Shown here piece by piece: positions 56,400 to 64,000 of a DNA stretch of 64,000 nucleotides; within the stretch, counting starts at the first letter, position 1, and each line of letters starts with the position of its first letter. The position numbers and the translations under genes are program-made. Under the pieces are notes generated by a model. That model did not search any database and had not been told where the DNA came from. It saw only the letters and a program-made list of their open reading frames with translations. Origin of the DNA: Anastrepha obliqua (lineage: Eukaryota; Arthropoda; Insecta; Diptera; Tephritidae); NCBI RefSeq assembly GCF_027943255.1, contig NC_072892.1, positions 32,015,792-32,079,791 on the forward strand, in the 5' to 3' direction.

Positions 56400-57000
56400 G
56401 CTACCCCTGTGAGAGTTTTCCATATTCTTTGACAAATCTGAAAATATCATCCAGTTGGAAAGAACGAATTTTATTTATTCTCATGACATCGGAACCGAAA
56501 ATTCGTAGCCTTGCTCTAGCATAGAGAAAATGCTCAATGCTATCCGCCTTGTCCAAGCAAGGCAGGCAAGTCGGGTGCTCAATAATTCCAATGGTGGCCA
56601 TATGCTAATCCCATGGGTTGTGCCTTATAATAATACCCATCATCAATCGAATGTCTTTCCCTCTGTTCGGACTTGTCACAAAACACTTTGTAGTTCTGCA
56701 GCGTTCTAGACCGGACCTAAAGAACGATGGTTTATTGCCTACATAATCGCTGATCCAATTCATGATTCCTGCGGAACTGATTCCGATTATTGGCTCTGGC
56801 CCCTGTGGGGGCACCGCTGATCCACGGTTGGCCAACTCGTCGGCGATTTCGTTTCCTTGAACACCGGAGTGTCCCGGAACCCATATAAGTACAAGCCTGT
56901 TTTGTCTTGCGACAGAATTGAGCTTCTTCTTACATTCTTGAACAATCTTTGAGGTTTGCTTCGCGTTCTCCAGGGCCCTCAGTGCAGCCTGACAATATTC
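56400..57000 (-). pseudogene. LINE RNase H and C-terminal fragment
   Basis: On the minus strand: FQECKKKLNSVARQNRLVLI, WVPGHSGVQGNEIADELANR (the last RNase H motif), GSAVPPQGPEPIIGISSAG, then after a break at about 56600 GIIEHPTCLPCLDKADSIEH and FLYARARL. The HPTCLPCL...SIEHFL end is the C-terminal zinc-like segment of RNase H-bearing LINEs. It is a family different from the one at 47628. Confidence 0.75.
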
Positions 57001-57009
57001 CTATATATA

Positions 57010-57741
57010 TATATATATATTTAATAGTACTTTTATTTTCCATTCTTCACTTTCCAGTCTAATATTTTTTAAATAAAATTATGACTTACCTAACAAATTG
57101 AATTTCAATGAACTTACCTTCAACGAAATACTTAGCCAGTGAGGTAATATTATATGCATGCATGTATTTATGTATTTAATGTATGTAGCTATGTACATAC
57201 ATACAATTTGTTTACATACAATATAAATATATGCATTCACATTCATACATATATATGCAATCATCAACGGAGAACTTTTCACTGCATTAATGTTTTATTT
57301 TATCGCCAAGTTCAGCATAGGTCAGATTTGCTAGATTTCATTTAAATTTAACTTATGAAAAATATAAATTAATATTTACTTTGTATTTTCAAAAGGCCAC
57401 TAAAACATTTATGCATTTACATAGACAAATGCACGCAAAAATGCCATAGGTACGAGTAGAATCTGCAAAATCACTAATTATTTGAGGCTATTCATCTAAA
57501 CGCTTCAATGCTTCGTAAATCATGTAAAACGAGTAAATTTACAGTTTCGTTAAACTGTTGTCAAGTTTCATCAATAAACGATCTGGTACGAAAATTATTT
57601 CGATTCCTACACAAAGTCTCTAATTCTCATTCCATTAATATATGGGACCATCTTTTTATAATCAAGGGAGTCGCATTTAATACTCATTTAATACATGATT
57701 GGCGTTGGCTTACATATAAATATTAATAAAATAATAATATA
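57010..57741. other. Microsatellite-rich, no gene seen
   Basis: A (TA)n run at 57002-57022 and CATACATA or TGTATGTA words at 57150-57260. No coding region or family repeat. Confidence 0.45.
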
Positions 57742-59018
57742 AGGTTGCAAAAAAGTCTTGCGGTATTTCCGCAAGCTTGTCTTTGCAAGCGCGTAGTTCT
57801 AGTTGTATTCGTCTCATCGGTTCACGCTAGAGCTTTTTGGAAAGCTCTTTTCACATGCTAACACATGTTTGATTAATTGTTGTTTGCTTTTAGTCGTTCG
57901 TGAGTTATAGCGTCGCAAACATGGAGCAAAATAAAGAGAAAATACGGCATATTTTACAGTACTACTACGATAAAGGCAAAAATGCATCTCATGCTGCCAA
58001 TAAAATGTGTGCAGTTTATGGACCCGATACAGTTTCCATTTCCACCACACAAAGATGGTTTTCGTTTTCGTTCTGGTGCAGAGGTGATCGAAGTTGCGCC
58101 ACGGTCCGGAAGGCCTGTCGTCGATGATTGCGATAAAATCGCTGAATTGATCGAAAGAGACCGGCATAGTAGCAGCCGTAGCATCGGCCAAGAGCTGGGC
58201 ATGAGTCATCAAACCGTTATAAACCATTTGAAGAAGCTTGGATTCAAAAAGAAGCTCGATGTATGGGTGCCACACGACTTGACGCAAAAAAACATTTTTG
58301 CCCGTATGGATGCATGCGAATCGCTCCTGAATCGCAACAAAATCGACCCGTTTTTGAAGCGGATGGTGACTGGCGATGAAAAGTGGGTCACTTACGACAA
58401 CGTGAAGCGCAAACGGTGGTGGTCGAAAAGCGGTGAAGCTGCCCAGACGGTGACCAAGCCTGGATTGACGGCCAGGAAGGTTCTTCTGTGTGTTTGGTGG
58501 GATTGGCAGGGAATCATCCACTATGAGCTGCTCCCCTATGGCCAAACGCTCAATTCGGACCTGTACTGCCAACAACTGGACCGCTTGAACGCAGCACTCA
58601 TGCAGAAGAGGCCATCTTTGATCAACAGAGGCCGAATTGTCTTCCATCAGGACAACGCCAGGCCACACACATCTTTGGTGACGCGCCAGAAGCTCCGGGA
58701 GCTCGGATGGGAGGTTCTTTTGCATCCACCGTATAGTCCGGATTTCGCACGAAGTGATTACCACCTATTTCTGTCCAGGGCGAACGAGCTTGGGAGTCGG
58801 AAGTTGTCCTCAAGAGAGTCCTGTGAAAATTGGCTCTCTGAGTTTTTTGACAATAGGGAAGCGAGCTTCTATAAGAGGGGCATTATGAAGTTGGCATCTC
58901 GTTGGGAACTCGTCATCGAACAAAACGGCGCATATTTGACTTAAATCGCATTATTATAACCAATTTTATGAACAATTGAAAATTCAATAAAAATACCGCA
59001 AGACTTTTTTGACAGCCT
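57742..59018 (+). mobile_element. Mariner, 1277 bp, nearly intact
   Basis: TA flanks it (57740-57741, 59019-59020). The inverted repeats of about 28 bp share AAAAAAGTCTTGCGGTATTT, with small differences outside that core (AGGTTGC against AGGCTGTC). The length and one long coding region are those of a functional mariner. A single missing base breaks the frame. Confidence 0.93.
57920..58944 (+). pseudogene. Mariner transposase (DD34D) with one frameshift
   Basis: It starts MEQNKEKIRHILQYYYDKGK, with a helix-turn-helix region up to TTQRWF. Near 58065 one base is missing. The second frame continues at RSGAEVIEVAPRSGRP and runs without a stop to QNGAYLT at 58944. The triad is complete: VTGDEKW, FHQDNARPH and SPDFARSDYHLF, with 34 residues between the second and third aspartate. 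The WVPHDLT linker is also present. The sequence resembles the cecropia group by eye. Confidence 0.92.
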
Positions 59019-59201
59019 TATATTAATATTTATTTAGCTGATTAGCCTTTCTTCGGCAGCAGCTCAAACAAAAGTGATGCATTCGTTAAGCGGACTGTGA
59101 CTCTCGTGCGGGTTGAGTTTATTATTGTTATTATTTTATATTTCTAATTTTTTCAAACATTAAACGACAAATAAATGATGATGTTGCAATTTTATTTAAA
59201 A

Positions 59202-59861
59202 CTAGCATTTCCCAGTGGGCTTCGCACCACCATACATAAAATGTTTTTTTTATATCGCAAGAAATTTTTCATATTAAGTTTTCTTTATAGAACTCGTAAA
59301 ATATTTAAACAGTTGAATTAGTTGATTTTTTTCATTCAACAAGCTTTCTAAAGATGTCACAATAGCCTTTTCTGTACTTTTTTAAAATTTGATTGTGGTG
59401 GTCACCTATATACAGGTAAGGTGAAAGAGCCGATAAAAACTTGTAATTAAACTTTGATTCTTTAATTTCCATTTCAATTTTTTACGCTAAATAAATTATG
59501 CTAAAATAAATAAAGTTAAAAATGTTTTTCCAGTTCCTTGAATGCTCCAGTTTTTATTATATTTTCGTCCAAAATTAATATTAACATAATACACTTACAA
59601 CCACAACAGTACAACAGAAACGCTCATAAGCGGCTGTGTATTTGTTGTTGTTTTTCCCATACAGGCATTTCGTATGAGAGGAAACCATTACTTACATAAA
59701 ATGTCATAACTCAGGAACGACTGCACCGATTTCAATCAAACTTCACACAAACCACCTCCTCAAAGATAGAAAAGAACTCTAAAATTTTTGTGTCAATCGG
59801 TTCGGCGGTTCTTGAGTTATAAGATTACCAAGGAAATGTAACTTCTTTTTATATATATAGA
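59202..59861. mobile_element. Helentron-like non-autonomous element, second type
   Basis: It starts CTAGCATTTCCCAGTGGGC and TTCGCACC, and ends TTTTATATATATAGAT, the same end pattern as the element at 43693-44968. Before the end stands ATAACTCAGGAACGACTGCA and GGTTCGGCGGTTCTTGAGTT, a phrase shared in meaning with CCGTTCAGCCGTTCTCGAG there. No protein is coded. Classification by ends only. Confidence 0.5.
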
Positions 59862-60028
59862 TTGTTTGAAAATTTAAACCTTGGTGTTTTTTGAAGTGAA
59901 AACTTCTTTAGAATCGTTGGGAGTGATTTGGGAAAAAGTGAAACGGAAAAAGCGACCAACTTGGCTACGAAGCGTTATATTATATGTTGATATAAACGTA
60001 GCGACGAACTAAATTAAAATAACTTTTA

Positions 60029-60278
60029 TTTTTTCTTGTGATTCGAACCAAGGATTTTGGATCGGAAGCTCACATTGCTAGTCGCTCGGCTACCCCGTCA
60101 TGCTGTAGGTGCTGGCTTAAAAGTTATTTAGTTACGAAGCGTTATATTATATGTTGATATAAACGTAGCGGCGAACTAAATAACTTTTAGGCCAGCGCCG
60201 ACAGCATGGCGCAATAGCCGAGCGGCTAGCAATGTGAACTTCCGATCCAAAATCCTTGGTTCGAATCACAAGAAAAAA
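60029..60278. repeat. Inverted pair of tRNA-like repeats
   Basis: Arms 60029-60131 and 60174-60278 are about 100 bp each and mirror one another, with a centre of about 40 bp. Each arm holds a tRNA-like unit with box A-like TAGCCGAGCGGCTAGCAATG (60214 on plus) and box B-like GGTTCGAATCA (60258). The sequence does not fold into a proper T-arm, so I do not call it a tRNA gene. The centre word AAGCGTTATATTATATGTTG also occurs as a direct copy at about 59968. Confidence 0.75.
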
Positions 60279-60310
60279 ATTTTTTTTATACAGTTATTTT
60301 ATTTTATTTT

Positions 60311-60500
60311 ATGATATGTTTATGAGGAGCTTTTTTTCATGGCAGAAATACACTAGGTGTTTTGCCATTGCCTGCTGAGGGGTGAGCGCTATTAGAAAAA
60401 TAGTTTTCCTTAATTTTGGTGTTTTCACCGAGATTCGAACTGACGTTCTCTCTGTGAATTCTGAATAGTAGTCACGCACCAACCCATTCGGCTACGGCGT
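60311..60500 (-). repeat. tRNA-derived SINE, copy 10 (3' truncated)
   Basis: The plus strand runs from GTTTATGAGGAGCTTTTTTT through TTTTCACCGAGATTCGAACT to CACCAACCCATTCGGCTACG. It holds the tRNA-like part and half of the body. Confidence 0.85.
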
Positions 60501-60657
60501 TTGTTTAATTTTACTGATGCAAAAATGAGGGAAAATATTTGAATAAAGTTTGCTTACTGTTTACACATTTTCCAAAGGTGACGGAGAACCAAAAAAAAAG
60601 TCGATTTTCAAACAAATACGAGTGCATATGTGTAATTGTGTTAGAGTTTCGGTCACG

Positions 60658-60745
60658 CCCCAGCAAAACCTGCGTGCATATGTGTTTGTAACATTCAAAA
60701 AAATGTAATTGTGTTAGAGTTTCGGTCACGCAGGTTTTGCTGGGG
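60658..60745. repeat. 19-bp inverted repeat (hairpin) beside the Helentron-like ORF
   Basis: CCCCAGCAAAACCTGCGTG at 60658-60676 is the perfect reverse complement of 60727-60745. The loop is 50 bases. The words TGTAATTGTGTTAGAGTTTC and GGTCACG are repeated directly in front of both arms. Confidence 0.85.
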
Positions 60746-60818
60746 ACGCTCATAATAGCAACCGCGTGTGTATTTTTATATTCGTAAATATTTTCATTTT
60801 TAAATATTTACCGCAATT

Positions 60819-61220
60819 ATGCCGAAAAACAATGCAGAAAAGTGTCGTGAATATCGACAGAAAAAAAAATCAATAAATAGCATCACGGAATTCATTCACG
60901 AAAATTTAATAAAGTATACACCAGAAGTATCGCGGATACTTAGAAAAGATTACGATAAAGTTCCAATGATTTTAAGTGGCGATTTTAATGTAAATTTTGC
61001 ATTAGACACAGCGGTTCCTTCAATTGACTTTCTCAATACAACATTCAATTTAAAAATGTGTAACAATCGCACTGAACCGACAACACGATCAAAAACAACA
61101 ATTGACGCGGTATTTCAAAGATATGTTGACAACATCGAAACCAAAGCATTTGTATCATATTTTAGCTATCATAAGCCACTCGTATCATTTGTTGAAATTG
61201 AAAACATTGAGGATGAATAA
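60819..61220 (+). CDS. Helentron-like relic ORF: N-terminus fused to the end of an endonuclease domain
   Basis: The 133-residue frame starts MPKNNAEKCREYRQKKK, a phrase typical of the first residues of insect Helitron/Helentron proteins. From about residue 32 it reads LIKYTPEVSRILRKDYDKVP, MILSGDFNVNF, TTRSKTTIDAVFQRY and FSYHKPLVSF. These look like the C-terminal part of an APE-like endonuclease, the extra domain that Helentrons carry after the helicase. A large in-frame deletion would have removed Rep and helicase. The hairpin just upstream fits an element end. It could also be chance that the frame stayed open. No function is claimed. Confidence 0.5.
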   Translation: MPKNNAEKCREYRQKKKSINSITEFIHENLIKYTPEVSRILRKDYDKVPMILSGDFNVNFALDTAVPSIDFLNTTFNLKMCNNRTEPTTRSKTTIDAVFQRYVDNIETKAFVSYFSYHKPLVSFVEIENIEDE

Positions 61221-61381
61221 TAATAAAATGAAGAAAATAAAATATGAACTTTATAGCAATATTATAATGAACCTATAATTATCCCGCCCCTAATGCTGCT
61301 TTCGTCTCATTCTCTCTCAGTTTGTCTTACGGAAGGTTTCACTTCTATCCCGTCTAACCGTTAGACTGGTATTTTTTTTTT

Positions 61382-61382
<1 letters not shown>

Positions 61383-61420
<38 letters not shown>
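61383..61420. repeat. (ATT)n microsatellite
   Basis: About 12 units of ATT in a row. Confidence 0.95.
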
Positions 61421-61544
61421 ATTTAAGATATAAGGCAATAAAATTCAATGTTAGCTTCTTTAATAAACGAAAGCAAATTTATTGTTTACTTTTCATTTGC
61501 ATGTGATCACGTTAATTTAAAGTCTTTATAGTAACCGAATAGTT

Positions 61545-62510
61545 TATATTTACTCCTTATTGGATTACGTCTGACACTATGTGAAACTTGGTGTGTATAA
61601 GAGTTTACCTCTCCGCACTCACATTGCCCCGAATCGATGACACGAATCATGCAAATTTAACTGCCATCGTAAGTGTGGCCAACCAATAATCGGTTGATAT
61701 CATTTTTGATATCATTTTTAAATCGAGCATAAAATTTTTCAACCAGTTCTTTGCTAGTAACTATGTGAAAATTTGTGCAAAAAGGTTAGGGCGATTACTC
61801 GTAGATGACAGAAATCCATCCAAAGCTTCTTCGACAGTGTATTCAACTTTGATGACAGTGTCATTATCTGCTACTTTTTTTGCTATTTGTTCTACCTTTT
61901 CATTAAACGGTATACCAGAATGGCACGGAGACCACAACACATGAACATTTGAAAATTCAAACTCAGAGAGCTTCGCGGGGAACAGAGCGATATAGTGATT
62001 GCTGGAGCGCTTGTTTTTTAAGAGCTTGCAGGCTGTTTGGCTATCCGAGAAGATAATAACTTTGTCCGCGCGTGCCTGACAAGCAATTAATAAGTCAGTT
62101 CATAAATCAAATAATTTGTAACAAGCTTTTAAATTTTGGTGTTCATGTATCCAAAAACCTAGCAAAGTAGGGGAAAGTGAGAGAGCAAAATTACATCATT
62201 TTGAGGGGAAAATGCAAGGTCGTAAAATTTGCAAATTGTTATTGGGTTTGCATTCCCATACTTTTTTGATATTTTCCTCTTTGAAAGCGATTTCTCGTAA
62301 ATTAAAAATTAATGTGCGACATTGTACTTTAAACCCAAAACTTTCTTTTTTGCTCTGATGCCAGACTCCCCAGCCAACCGCAACCGAGTTGGCCAAGACC
62401 GAAGCATCAGCAGCAAAAGCATCACAACCATCAGCTAAAAATTTATGTAATTTTTGTGAAGAGGTAGCTCTAACTTCTGCTGGCAAATTTTTGATTTCAT
62501 AAACAACTTT
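61545..62510 (-). pseudogene. LINE RNase H domain relic, almost whole domain
   Basis: In minus orientation: KNLPAEVRATSSQKLHKFLA, FAADASVLANSVAVGWGVW (first RNase H aspartate region), then in other frames ADKVIIFSDSQTACKLLKNK (second), and HVLWSPCHSGIPFNEKVEQI (third, normally PGHSGI.GNE.AD). A cysteine-containing tail (SGQCECGEVN) follows at about 61600. Several frame breaks. No RT part is seen to the right. Confidence 0.7.
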
Positions 62511-62803
62511 TAATGATTAAATTAGAAAATACTTTTGAGTATTCAAAAAATCAATTTCAAGAAAATATCCTTTATAGAAAAAAAAATGATTTTTAGGAAA
62601 GCATGTACGTATGTACGTACGTAAGCAAAAATGCTGTGGAATATGAATCAGTTCAAAAAAGAAGTCAAAGATAAATAAAGAGTGTTGAATTGAATTTATT
62701 TCCTATGCCAAAACTCATTCTTAACATTCTGTATATGAGTTCAAAGTGACCCTATGCTTCGCTATGAAGTAAAAGGAATAAATATGTGTATATATACTAT
62801 ATA
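62511..62803. other. No recognisable feature
   Basis: A+T-rich with GTACGTATGTACGTACGTAA near 62605. Confidence 0.4.
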
Positions 62804-62907
62804 TACAGCTGTTGACAGCTAATTAGAAACGACACTTATTTCAAAATAAATCTTCGATTTTCCTTTTAAACAAGTATTTTCATAACTTTTTGCCAATTTT
62901 ATTTAAA

Positions 62908-63172
62908 CATATCGCACTTGTTACGTTAAAGCGTAACAACTCAAAATCTGAACATTTTCAGTAGAGACGAAAAACTGTTTCCGTAAATATTAATAATATA
63001 GGTATTACAAGGGGAAAAATATGTAATTGCACGAAAATATCATTAAAAACAATATAACGGTTGTTTCATTCTTATCTGTTTCGTAGTTGCGCTAAAATAA
63101 CAAATTTTTGAGTGGTTACTCTTTTGCTTTTCTTTTTGAGTTGTTACGCTTTAACGTAACAAGTGCGATATG
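62908..63172. mobile_element. MITE with 39-bp perfect inverted repeats
   Basis: 62908-62946 and 63134-63172 are perfect reverse complements (core ATCGCACTTGTTACGTTAAA). Each arm carries a smaller palindrome, GTTACGTTAAAGCGTAAC. If TA at 62910-62911 and 63169-63170 is the target, the element is 257 bp and mariner-like. It lies inside a Tc1-like copy. Confidence 0.85.
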
Positions 63173-63329
63173 ATAAACTTAAAAACTAGTGGAAAACAAT
63201 TTAATCGCAATTCTTTATTAAATATATATATATTTTTTTAAAGCATGTGAAATGCACGATTTGGATAGGGCAAATAATTAGAAACAGTAATGTATTATCA
63301 GATCAACATAAAGATTATGTTAGTATTTG

Positions 63330-64000
63330 GTTCCATAACCCTTTTGCTTCAACACTGCCTCACATCGATTGCGCATTGATGCAATGAGATTCTGACAGCG
63401 CGCCACAGGTATTGCTTGCCATGCCGTTTTTACTTCGGCAAAAAGGACACCCATATTTGGGATATCTTTGGCACTCACGGCTTTTTTAACGTCATTGCTC
63501 TATTGGGTTTAAGTCCGGACTGGATGATGGCCATTCCGAAACATTGATAGAATTTTCGTCGAAAAACTGTTTCGTCAACTTTGCCGTGTGTTTGGATCAT
63601 TATCCTGTTGAAACTTCCATATAACAGGCAAATTTTCCTCAGCCCACGGCAACATTACATTTTTTAGTATATCGACGTATTTCTCCTTATTTAAAATTCC
63701 ATAAATCCTATGGATTGGGCCAACACCATTCCACCAGAAACATCCCCACACCATGATTGATCCTCCACAATGCTTCACTACCCGTGAAACGTAGCGAGGA
63801 TTGAATTCTTGGTTGATTGGCCGTCGAACATACCTTTTACCATCTGGGCCTATGCGATTTATCTTGGTTTCATCGCTCCAAACGATATATTTCCATTGAT
63901 TTGGAGTCCATGACCAATGGGATCTCGCAAAGACTACTCGCCGTCTCCTTTGTATCTTGGTTAGAAGGGGCTTCTTGCGTGCTGCTCTGCCATGCAGTCC
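63330..64000 (-). pseudogene. Tc1-like transposase, partial and broken
   Basis: The minus strand reads SHWSWTPNQWKYIVWSDETK (first aspartate), [49 protein letters not shown] (second aspartate), then a stop and frame changes. Near the end come VKTAWQAIPVARCQNLIASM and RNRCEAVLKQKGYGTKY. The NPIENLW block with the third acidic residue is deleted or shifted. Confidence 0.85.

Larger units (their letters stand above)
62806..64000 (-). mobile_element. Tc1-like transposon, cut by the window edge
   Basis: The left end is probably CAGCTGTTGACAGC after TA at 62804-62805. The transposase runs in minus orientation off the right edge. A MITE is inserted at 62912-63168. The other end lies outside the window, so the boundary is inferred. 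Confidence 0.6.

Noticed and set aside
58000..58764. A 316-codon minus-strand frame over the mariner
   Set aside because: It lies opposite the mariner transposase, which has all family motifs on the plus strand. The minus frame shows none.
60036..60268. Two tRNA genes in inverted orientation
   Set aside because: Box A- and B-like words are present, but the T-arm does not pair properly and I could not build an acceptor stem or anticodon arm. Called tRNA-like repeats.
1..64000. A bacterial or viral accessory system
   Set aside because: The spliced genes, SINEs, LINEs and mariners show insect nuclear DNA. No operon, phage, retroviral envelope or LTR pair was seen.

Overview
The window looks like the genome of a higher fly, most likely a tephritid fruit fly. 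The reasons are an A+T-rich background, insect-type small introns in a ribosomal protein gene, CATA/TATG microsatellites, and mariners of the DD41D type that I know from Ceratitis rosa. Everything was read by eye and no database search was run. I can support only two host genes.

A very long PHRF1-like gene (RING + PHD + SR-rich protein) lies on the minus strand. Its RING/PHD exon is 14318-16945 and its acidic/SR exon is 3682-7708. Both fit phase-0 splicing. A 5' coding exon at 30779-31183 also fits and is proposed here. The C-terminal (SRI) end should lie off the left edge. If the model holds, the gene covers more than 31 kb, mostly introns filled with transposon debris. A complete three-exon RpS13 gene lies on the plus strand at 34353-35163.

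The rest is mobile DNA. At 0.5-3.3 kb there are two DD41D mariner relics, the first inserted in an older mariner. Between 8 and 30 kb there are a tRNA-derived SINE (eight of ten copies), a ~100-bp (CAA)n-tailed repeat, DD41D deletion derivatives, LINE RNase H debris and an 800-bp palindrome. Between 36 and 48.5 kb two old copies of one LINE act as sinks for later insertions. The first holds a DNA transposon with 35-bp perfect inverted repeats, which itself holds a full-length LINE with a 12-13-bp target duplication. The second holds a mariner (itself split by a Helentron-like element with no target duplication), a 185-bp repeat, a young LINE, a SINE and an RNase H-bearing LINE. From 49 to 64 kb there are LINE ends, a Tc1 element, a TTAA-flanked element, a tandem duplication, a mariner one base short of intact, a Helentron-like relic with an unusual short ORF, an inverted pair of tRNA-like repeats, and a Tc1 copy at the right edge that contains a MITE.

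I found no bacterial-type operon, CRISPR array or phage, and no convincing new multi-gene system. The strongest signals are the nested insertions, whose junctions can be read base by base, the short repeat that joins LINE-like ends, and the proposed PHRF1 5' exon.
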